Source of the DNA: Caldilineales bacterium
Lineage (GTDB): Bacteria; Chloroflexota; Anaerolineae; J102
Direction: 5' to 3'
Assembly: GCA_019695115.1 (NCBI GenBank)
Contig: JAIBAP010000004.1
Span: forward strand, 99,415-163,414
DNA length: 64,000 nucleotides
Shown here piece by piece: positions 27,393-35,700 of the stretch; position 1 is the first letter of the stretch; each line of letters opens with the position of its first letter. Under the pieces are notes generated by a model. It was not told the origin of the DNA, searched no databases, and was given only the letters and a program-made list of their open reading frames with translations. Made by a program: the position numbers and the translations under genes.

Positions 27393-29267
27393 CTAGTAGC
27401 CGAAGATGACCTCCGCCGAGTCGACTTTCACGTGCGCCCGCTTGCCGGCGTTGACATCGAGGACATTGATCCGCACCTCGGTCCCGGCCAGGTCGCTCAG
27501 GCTGGCCACCCGCCACAGATCCAGGAGATAAGTGGCCTTGACGTCCTTGTTCCAGATCGAGGGTGTGATCACGCCCAGGCTGGCCTCGCGACCATCGGAC
27601 AGACGTTGGATGATCTCCAGCACGCCACCCTCGTCGAAACGCTGGACCTTGAGCCGCAGTTGCGGCTGGAAGATGTTCGTCCCGGCCGGGAGTGAGCCAG
27701 GGCTCCATTTCTGTACGTAGATCGGTACACTCATCTGGGCGTCGATGACGCTTCCGGCCGGCTGCAGGGCCGATGCCGCCGAGTTGCCATTGTAGGTGGC
27801 TTGCGACACCCTGGCCACCCCGCTCAGACCATAGCCCAGGCCTTTGCCGTTGTTCAGGGCGTCGGCAATGGCCTCGGCCCGTTTGTATTCGGCTTTGGTC
27901 TGCGCGGCGGGCGGATAGAGCAGGCCGTCCACCTCAGCCACCGCTGCCGCCACCGTGCTGGCCTGGGTCAGGTCAGGCAAATTCACGGGCGTCAACGGCA
28001 GCAATCGCTGGCTGGCGACGTTCAATCGCAGCGCCGCCGCCTGCTTGCGGGCCTTCGCTTCGTCGCTGGGGGCAGCCCCTTCCAGCGCCGCCGCCACGCC
28101 CACCAGTTCCGAGAAGACCGGGCTGTCGGCTTCGACGATGGCGACGAAGCCCGCCAGTTCAGCGGGCGTGTAATGGGGATGGCCCGCCTGTTTGAATTCC
28201 TTTTTCCATTCGGCCAGACGCAACGGCGCCACCAACAGCGGGTCGTAGTAGCCCAGGTCGAGCGTTTTCTGCTGGCCGCTGACCAGCGCGAAGCTCAGGT
28301 TGGCCGGGTCGCCGCTTGCCACCCATCCTGCCGGCAGGGTCAGATCATCCACCTCCACCCGATAAGCGCCCGGTTCCAGATCGCCGAAACCGTATTGCCC
28401 GGCGCCATCGGTCGTATCCGAGGCAACGAAGATCTCGTCGCGGAAGAGGCTGACGCCCACATTTCCGAGGCGGGCTTCATCGCCATCGATCACTTCGTCG
28501 CCATCGGCGTCGTTCCAGACCACGCCCGCCACACTGGCCGGATCGCCCGTCTCAGACGGCAACCCGACATCGACAATGCGGGTATTGCCGCCCAGCTGGC
28601 TGCTGATCAGTGACACCGGCTGCGATTGAGTGCCGCCGCTTCCGCCAGGCGGTTGCACGCGCAACGTGCGCGCGCCCGGCAGGATGCCGGGGATGATGTA
28701 GGCGCCCTGGTCGTCGGTGACATCGGAACCCAACACCTGCTGGGCGGAGGCGTCCAACACCTCCACCAGGGCATCGGCCACGCCCGGCTCGCCCAGCCCC
28801 TGGTCGCCGCTGGCATCCAGGTCGTCGTAGACGATGCCGGTCACGGTCAGCGACAGGGCGTCGCCAAAGTCCTGGCCGGCGACCACGGCGCTGCCGACAT
28901 TCAGCACCAGAACGTTGGCGGTGGTGCTGACATAAGCGGGGGCGTCGGTCTCGGTGACGCGATAGTCGCCGGCATCCAGCCCGCCGAACGCGTAGGCGCC
29001 GTCGCCGACAGTGACCACGGCTTGCTGATAGACGCCGCCCTCTGTGGCGACATCGACCACGGTCACGGTGGCCCCGGCCACGCCGGCCTCGCCGCCGTCG
29101 CGCACACCGTTGCCGTTGGCGTCGAAGTAGACGACGCCGCTGATCCCGCCCGTACCGGCCGGAACCGCGGCCATCGCCGCCCCGCCCAGGGCCGTGACGA
29201 TGAGCATGATGAGGATGGCAGGCAGGAAACGAAGTCCGACCGGCCGTTTACGAGAGATTGTTGTCAT
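27393..29267 (-). CDS. Secreted SdrD-B protein with helical and beta C-terminal domain (protease partner, copy 1)
   Basis: 624 residues; ATG 29267 has AAGGAGAACGGTAT upstream, the clearest ribosome site of the island. A signal peptide (to about residue 34) is followed by three SdrD-B modules (first loop DANGNG, then DLDASGDQGLGEPG and DADGDEVIDGDE), a helical module (KARKQAAALRLNVASQRLLP) and a C-terminal beta region ending HVKVDSAEVIFGY. Same architecture as 21817-23730, with strong conservation of the last 200 residues. The gap to the upstream protease gene 29347-32481 is only 79 bases with no terminator, so the two are probably cotranscribed. Function unknown: the helical part has no recognised active site. 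Possible roles are protease substrate, inhibitor or structural partner; none is shown by the sequence. Confidence 0.83.
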   Translation of the reverse strand: MTTISRKRPVGLRFLPAILIMLIVTALGGAAMAAVPAGTGGISGVVYFDANGNGVRDGGEAGVAGATVTVVDVATEGGVYQQAVVTVGDGAYAFGGLDAGDYRVTETDAPAYVSTTANVLVLNVGSAVVAGQDFGDALSLTVTGIVYDDLDASGDQGLGEPGVADALVEVLDASAQQVLGSDVTDDQGAYIIPGILPGARTLRVQPPGGSGGTQSQPVSLISSQLGGNTRIVDVGLPSETGDPASVAGVVWNDADGDEVIDGDEARLGNVGVSLFRDEIFVASDTTDGAGQYGFGDLEPGAYRVEVDDLTLPAGWVASGDPANLSFALVSGQQKTLDLGYYDPLLVAPLRLAEWKKEFKQAGHPHYTPAELAGFVAIVEADSPVFSELVGVAAALEGAAPSDEAKARKQAAALRLNVASQRLLPLTPVNLPDLTQASTVAAAVAEVDGLLYPPAAQTKAEYKRAEAIADALNNGKGLGYGLSGVARVSQATYNGNSAASALQPAGSVIDAQMSVPIYVQKWSPGSLPAGTNIFQPQLRLKVQRFDEGGVLEIIQRLSDGREASLGVITPSIWNKDVKATYLLDLWRVASLSDLAGTEVRINVLDVNAGKRAHVKVDSAEVIFGY

Positions 29268-29346
29268 ATACCGTTCTCCTTGTGAAATGGGAAAGAGGGA
29301 AATGTCGTCGCTCTTGGGACGAGATGCAGGAGGCGACGTGGACTGC

Positions 29347-32300
29347 TCAGGGAATGCTGGTGATTGAGATGGCCGAGATGATCGGCGACTTGCGGCCGCC
29401 GTTCTTGATGAACTGGATAGTGAGTAGGCCGTCGTTGACGGCGGTTTGATAGACTCTGTCGAGAGCCACGCCCTTACCTACCTGTCCGTAGATGCTGAGC
29501 GAGCTTTCCACCGTCGCGCCCTCGATCGTGATCTGCATCAAGCGGTCGGTCGATTTGCTGACCTCGAATTCGACGAACTTGAGCGTCACCTGATAGTTGC
29601 CATTGGGGACGATGAAACGATACTCGCCCGGACTCTCACGCCACTTCTGGTAGAGTGGGTCGTCGTTGGTGCCGGCCACGGCCGTGTTGCTGGACTTGGC
29701 CGTGCCGCCGGTGTAACCCCAGACGTTGTTCCAGGCCTGATCCGCCGACCAGGTGTTGCCGCCGGTGTCGGTGTAGGCCAGGCCGCCGCTGTTGACCTGC
29801 TGGCCGCTGTAGGGAAGAGGAGTGGGAGTGAGGGTGGGGGTCGGCGTCAGGGTGGGGGTAGGCGTCGGGGTATCGGTAGGACAGAGGGGGCAGGGGGTGT
29901 TGGTGGAGGTGGGCGTCGGCGTCGGCGTCGGCGGGACGGTTTCCAGCACCTCCAGGGCGGCGATCATGGGGTTGTAGCTGCCGCTGACCTTGTCGAACTG
30001 GATGTTGAGCTGCCCGTCCGTGACCGTGACGCCGGTGTAGGTCTTGTCCCAGGCCAGGTAGCGACCCCCGGCCTGCAGGTAGATGTCGAGATTGTTCTCC
30101 ACCACCATGCCTTCGATCGTCACCCGCATCACGCGGGCGCCGGCGGCGCTGGCGGCCATCTCGGCCCAGCGCAGCCGCACGTTGTAGTTGCCATTGGGCA
30201 CGGTGAAGATGTACTGGCCGCTGCCCTCGCGGTATTTCTTGTACAGCGTATCGTCGTTGGTGTTGCTCAGTGATTTACTGGATGACTTGGCCGAGCTGCT
30301 GGCATAGGAGTAGCCCCAGGAACCGGCGCTGAAGGCTTTGTCGGCCGCCCAGCTAAGGCCCTGGCTGGTGTAGGCTGTACCGCCGCTGTTGACCCGCTGC
30401 GCGTAGGGCGGGGCGGGTGTGGCCGTGGGCGTGGCGGTGGGCACTGCGGTTGGGACCGGCGTCCAGGTCGATGTCGGCGTCGGCGTGGGGGTTCGGGTGG
30501 GGGTGGGGGTTCGGGTGGGGGTGGGGGTGTGGGTAGGGATCAACGTTGGCGTGGCTGTTGGCGCTGGCGTGGGGGTGGCGCTGGTATAGGTCTGGGCCAG
30601 CGCCAACGCCGCCCCGGCATCCACCCGTCCCCACCCATACTCGACATCGAAGCCTGGCGTCCCCTTGTCCACCGCCGTCTGCTCGATGATCGCACGCACA
30701 TCCCACAACGTCAAGTCCGGCCGCGACACCCGGATCAGCGCCGCCAACCCCGCCACGTGCGGCGTCGCCATCGACGTCCCCGACTTGAAACCGTAGGTGT
30801 TCGGGTTCGATGCCGACCACAAGGTGCTGTACACCGTCGCCCCCGGCGCCACCACGTCCATGTGGTTGCCGTAGTTCGACAACGACCAGCGCACATCGGC
30901 CGAGGTCGTGGCGCCCACGGCAAAGGTCTCGTTGTACCACGACGGGTATTCGGGCGTCGTCCCGCCCGAATTGCCCATCGCCGCCACGATCAGGACATCG
31001 TGCGCCACCGCATATTGCAGCGCCGCCGGCAGCCCAGGGTCGCCCACCGTCCCGCTCAACGACATGTTGATCACATCCGCCCCGTGATCCACTGCCCAGG
31101 TGATGCCGGAAATGACATCCGACCAGTAGCCAAAGTTGGTCGAGTCCAGCACCTTGACCGGGAGAATCGAGGCCTGGCCCGCCATACCGGCGATGCCAAT
31201 GCCGTTGTTGATCGCCGCCAGGGCGATGCCGGTCACATGCGTGCCGTGACCGTTGTCATCCTGAGGGGTGTTGTTGTCGGGGTTGGCCACAAAGTTCCAA
31301 CCCGGTAGGATGCGACCGCTGAACTCGGTGTGCGTCATGGCGATGCCCGTGTCCAGCACCGCCACCACCGCCCCCGATCCGAAGCCGTAGTCCCAGGCGA
31401 CCGGGGCGTTGATCATCTGCGGGCCGTAGACCTTGGTGGGGTCGTTGTAGTAGGGGTCGTTGGGGTTCAAGGCCGGCGTTGCTTCGCCGCCGACCTTGCA
31501 ATCGACCGCGGCATAGTCCACCGCCGCCAGCCGGTTCAGCCGCCGGACGATGTCCCTGGCGTCGCCCGCAGGCGCGCCGAGCACATAGATGTCCAACGGT
31601 TCGATCAGGCGGATAATCTCCACATCGAAGCGGTTCAGGATGCGGTCGATGGTCACCTGTGCCGTCCCCGCCACGAAGCGAACGGTCAAGCGGTCATCGG
31701 CGCAGCGGGCTGCGGTTGGCGATAAGACAGTGGGCGAAAGAGGTGTGGCCGTATGCGCCCGCAATCCCACGTCAACCGTGTTTCCACCACCCATCTGTCC
31801 GCCAAAGACGGGGAGAGGGCTTTGCTCGTCCTCACCGGTGCCGCCGGGCGGCTGAACGCGCAGCACGCGCAGGCCGGGGAGGATGCCGGGGATGGCATAG
31901 TTGCCCTGATCGTCGCTGACCGCCGCACCCAGCAGCGGCTCGCCAGGGTCGGCAAAACCATCGCCGTCGGCGTCGTCGAACAGTTCGACCAACGCCTCCT
32001 GCACCGGCGGCTCGATCAGATCCTGCTCGCCGTTCTCGTTCCAGTCGGTGTAGACCGTGCCGCTGACCGTGCGCAGAACGACAATGCCGAAATCGACAGC
32101 TGCCGTCTCGCCCGGCGCCACGGTCACGGGCTGGCTGGCGGGCGTGGTGTGGGTATATCCGGGCGCGGTCGGTTGGCTGACGAGGTAATCGCCCGGCGTC
32201 AGGCTGGCGAAGGCATAACTGCCATCGGCGGCGGTGATCGTTGCCGCCATGAACGTCTCGCCGCCGGTGGCGGCATCACGGATTTCGACCGCGAAGCCGC

Positions 32301-32481
32301 CCAACCCAGGCTCATCATCGCTGAGGCCATCGGCGTTGGCGTCGAAGAAGACGACGCCGCCAACCTGAGCCTCGTTCGGTCCCTGGCTGCGGCTGACGCC
32401 CGGCAGCAGACCGTAAACGGCCAGCTCGGCAACGATCAGCAGCAGCCCAATCGCAAGGCGAAGTTTGAGGAAGTGGTTCAT
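29347..32481 (-). CDS. Secreted subtilisin (S8) with SdrD-B and malectin-like domains (module copy 1)
   Basis: 1044 residues from ATG 32481 (weak GAAGATGATCCC upstream). Signal segment, two SdrD-B modules (first loop DANADGLSDDEPG, slightly shortened), prodomain with Cys at both ends (CADDRL ... DCKV), S8 domain with Asp377, His415 and Ser570, a Thr-Pro linker, malectin-like domain 1, a linker with CPLCPTDTP, and malectin-like domain 2 ending ISITSIP. The N-terminal half has diverged from the paralogue at 23931, but the catalytic domain and first malectin domain are nearly identical to it, a mosaic expected from gene conversion or recent partial duplication. It is followed at 79 bases by the partner gene 27393-29267. 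The upstream gap consists of the 46-bp palindromic repeat array. Confidence 0.9.
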   Translation of the reverse strand: MNHFLKLRLAIGLLLIVAELAVYGLLPGVSRSQGPNEAQVGGVVFFDANADGLSDDEPGLGGFAVEIRDAATGGETFMAATITAADGSYAFASLTPGDYLVSQPTAPGYTHTTPASQPVTVAPGETAAVDFGIVVLRTVSGTVYTDWNENGEQDLIEPPVQEALVELFDDADGDGFADPGEPLLGAAVSDDQGNYAIPGILPGLRVLRVQPPGGTGEDEQSPLPVFGGQMGGGNTVDVGLRAHTATPLSPTVLSPTAARCADDRLTVRFVAGTAQVTIDRILNRFDVEIIRLIEPLDIYVLGAPAGDARDIVRRLNRLAAVDYAAVDCKVGGEATPALNPNDPYYNDPTKVYGPQMINAPVAWDYGFGSGAVVAVLDTGIAMTHTEFSGRILPGWNFVANPDNNTPQDDNGHGTHVTGIALAAINNGIGIAGMAGQASILPVKVLDSTNFGYWSDVISGITWAVDHGADVINMSLSGTVGDPGLPAALQYAVAHDVLIVAAMGNSGGTTPEYPSWYNETFAVGATTSADVRWSLSNYGNHMDVVAPGATVYSTLWSASNPNTYGFKSGTSMATPHVAGLAALIRVSRPDLTLWDVRAIIEQTAVDKGTPGFDVEYGWGRVDAGAALALAQTYTSATPTPAPTATPTLIPTHTPTPTRTPTPTRTPTPTPTSTWTPVPTAVPTATPTATPAPPYAQRVNSGGTAYTSQGLSWAADKAFSAGSWGYSYASSSAKSSSKSLSNTNDDTLYKKYREGSGQYIFTVPNGNYNVRLRWAEMAASAAGARVMRVTIEGMVVENNLDIYLQAGGRYLAWDKTYTGVTVTDGQLNIQFDKVSGSYNPMIAALEVLETVPPTPTPTPTSTNTPCPLCPTDTPTPTPTLTPTPTLTPTPLPYSGQQVNSGGLAYTDTGGNTWSADQAWNNVWGYTGGTAKSSNTAVAGTNDDPLYQKWRESPGEYRFIVPNGNYQVTLKFVEFEVSKSTDRLMQITIEGATVESSLSIYGQVGKGVALDRVYQTAVNDGLLTIQFIKNGGRKSPIISAISITSIP

Positions 32482-32500
32482 GGGATCATCTTCGGGCGGA

Positions 32501-32770
32501 GACCCTAAAGGTCTTGGAGACCTTTAGGGTCTGATTTCGAGGCAGAGACCCTAAAGGTCTTGGAGACCTTCAGGGTCTGATTTCGAGGCGGAAACCCTAA
32601 AGGTCTTGGAGACCTTTAGGGTCTGATTTCGAGGCAGAGACCCTAAAGGTCTTGGAGACCTTTAGGGTCTGATTTCGAGGCGGAAACCCTAAAGGTCTTG
32701 GAGACCTTTAGGGTCTGATTTCGAGGCAGAGACCCTAAAGGTCTTGGAGACCTTTAGGGTCTGATTTCGA
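32501..32770. repeat. Six-copy 46-bp palindromic repeat array
   Basis: Copies start at 32501, 32547, 32593, 32639, 32685 and 32731, exactly 46 bp apart. Each holds the imperfect palindrome gaccctaaaggtc-ttgga-gacctttagggtc plus a spacer tgatttcgaggc. The spacers are near identical (alternating aga and gga variants), so this is not CRISPR. The stop codon (32754-32756) of the following minus-strand gene lies inside the last copy, and the spacer word ctgatttcga also occurs as that gene's final codons. It fills the whole gap 32482-32753. Confidence 0.92.
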
Positions 32771-35700
32771 TGGCGCTGATGACGGGTGGTTTGCGCCCGC
32801 CGTTCTTGGCAAAGAGGATGTTCAACTCGCCGTCCGTCACCGTCACCGCGTAGCTGCGATCGAGGGCGGTCTCTTTGCCCACCAGACCATAGATGCTGAG
32901 CGAACTTTGCACGACCACGCCCTCGATGGTGATCATCATCAGGCGGTCGGTGGCTTTGGAGACCTCGAATTCGGCGAACTTGAGCGTGACCTGATAGACG
33001 CCGTTGGGGACGGCAAAGCGATATTCGACCGGGTTCTCACGCCATTTCTGATAGAGCAAGTCGTCGCTGGTGCCGGCCACGGCCTTGGTCGTCGATTTGG
33101 CCGAGCCGCTGATATAGCCCCACCAACCGGCGGCGCCGTAGCTCTGATCCGCCGACCAGACCTGGCCAAGCCCATCGGTGTAGGCCAGGCCGCCGCTGTT
33201 CACCCGCTTGAGATAAGGCGGCGGGGTGGGCGTGGAGGTCAGCGTCGGCGTGGCGGTGGCAGTCGGCGTTTCGGTGGGCGTCGGCGTCAGCGTCGGCGTG
33301 GGGGTAGCAGTTGGCGTTTCGGTGGGGGTGGGGGTGGGCGGTGGGCGAAAGAACGAGACCGTGACGTTGTCAACGTACATCGTTGCCTGCTCGGCGGCGG
33401 CAGCGACGACATAGAACCGGATTTGTGTGGACGCGCCGGTCAGCCCGCCCAGGGCCAGGGTTTGGTGGGTCGGGTAGCTGCCGCCCAGGATAAAGGTCGC
33501 CAACGTCGTCCAATCGGCGCCGTCGAGCGAAGCCTGCACGGCCAGTTGGCCATCGGCCGAGCCAGCGCCGGCGTCGAGGTCGAACGCCAGCTCTGGGGCG
33601 AGCACGCCTGCGAGATCGACGGCGCGACGGATGCCGTGGCCGGGGATGCCGCCGCCCACGCTGATGCTGAGGCAAGCGCCCGACTGGCAGCCGGGTTGGA
33701 TCTGGACATAGCTGCCCACCTGACCGCTGGCATCGCCCAGGGTCTGCCAGAAACCGAGCCAGGGTTCAGTGCCGTCGCTGCCGGTATAATCGGCGTTGGG
33801 GTCGAAGTCATCGGCGACGGTCTGGTTGGGCGGAGGCAGAGGGGTGGCAGTTGGCGTATCGGTTGGGGTCGGAGTATTGGTAGGGGTGGGGGTGAGGGTG
33901 GGCGTGGGAGTAAAGGTGGGGGTGGGCGTCGGCGTCCGCGTTGGCGTGGCCGTTGGCGTCGGCGTGGCCACGGTCAGGGCCACGCTGCTGCTGTTGTCGG
34001 TGGCGTCCGTTTCGTATTGATCGACGGCCGTCAGCTCGGCCACATCGACGAGGGTCTGACCCATCGTCCCGGTCGCCACCTGGGCGGCCAGGGTCAGCCG
34101 TTTGGTCGTCCCCTTGCTCAGGCTGCCCAGCGTCCACAGACCGGTGGCCTGGCTATAGCTGCCTTGCTCAGCCAAAGCAGAGAGGAAACTGAGGCCAGAT
34201 GGCAGCACATCGCGCACGACGATGCCCGAGGCCAGACTGCCCGGCCCATCGTTCTTGGCGCTGATGGTGAGAGTTACGGACTGGCCCTCGGCGGCAACGG
34301 CGGCGTTGGCCGTCGCTGTGATCACGATATCGACGCCGTTGACCGCAAGGGAAACGGCGGCGGCGTTGTTGCCGGCGTTCGTCTCGGCCTGGTCGACGGC
34401 GGACAGGTTGGCGTTGGCGACGACGGTCTGCCCGCCTGTTCCGGGCCGGGGCCGGACATCCAAGAACAGGCGCTTTTCGACGTTCAGACCCAGGCTGCCC
34501 ACCGTCCACAGCCCGGAACTGGCATCGTAGCTGCCCTGCTCGACCGAGGCCGCCATCAACTCCAGCGACGCCGGCACCGGCGCGGCCACGGCCAGCCCCG
34601 AGGCCAGCGCGGCCGGCCCCAGGTTCTTGGCGGCCACGGTCAGCCGGATAGTCTGGCCTTCGTCAGGGGTCGTGTCATTGGCCGCCAGCGTGACCCGCAT
34701 ATCGACCGGGTTGACCATCACGCTGCCGCCGGCCGTTTCGTTGCCCGGCGTCCGTTCGCTCTGGTCCATGACCCGCACGGTCCCCCCGCCGGTGAGGTAT
34801 TCGCCGCTGCGGGCGGTGACGATGCCGTTGGCGCTGAGCACGGCTTCGGCGTCTTTCGGCAAAGACTCGATGTACCACTGCCGGCTGGTCGCATCGAAGA
34901 CGCCCTGGGTGGCGTTGTAGGATTGCACAGCGATGCCGACCGGCGCCAGGACATCGATCACCAGATTGGTAGCGGCATCCGGGCCGTGATTGTTCCGCAC
35001 CGTCAGCTGGGCGCTCACGGTCTGGTTTTCGTCTGGGGTGTCATCACTGAAGTAGGCGCTTAGTTGCAGGTCAGCGCTGCCCGGCGCCAGGGTCACAACC
35101 GTGTTGCAGCGCTGGTCGGTGGAGTCGTTGGCGTCGGCGTAGCAAACCAGGAGGGTATGGCCGGTGGCCGTGTTGAGGATGCCGTCGTTGACGGCCTGCC
35201 CGACCGCCGATGAAAGCATGAAGCCGCCGCGGAAGACACCGATGTCGGCGGCGATCTCGGTCAGGGTGACGGCTTCCTGGTCGCCACTGACCGTATCCAG
35301 GGCCTGCACGACCACCGTTTGGGCGCTGCCGTTGTCGCTATTCTCGTCGGCGTCGGGCAGGGTGACATACAGCCGGTTGCCGATGCGAACCGAGCTGATC
35401 GAAGCCCCGGCCGCGTCGGTGAGATCGAGGATGTTGGCATAGGGGCCGCCGATGTCGCCGATCTGTTGCACTTCGACGGCCGAGATCATCGGGTTCCGGC
35501 TGCCGCCCGCCTTGGCAAAGGCCAGGTTGAGGATGCCATCCGTCATCTGCGCGTAGTAGACCCGGTCGTGAGCCGTCTCCGCCCCAACCTGCGCCCACAC
35601 ATCCAGCGCCGATTCGACCACTGCCCCTTCGATGCTGAGCCGCATCAGCCGGTTGTTGGCGCTGCTGCTCTCGAATTCGGCGAACTTGAACAGCAGACGG

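Noticed and set aside
32501..32770. CRISPR-like array (six evenly spaced palindromic repeats)
   Set aside because: The spacers are near identical and the period is exactly 46 bp; no cas genes in the window. It is a tandem duplication of a palindromic unit.
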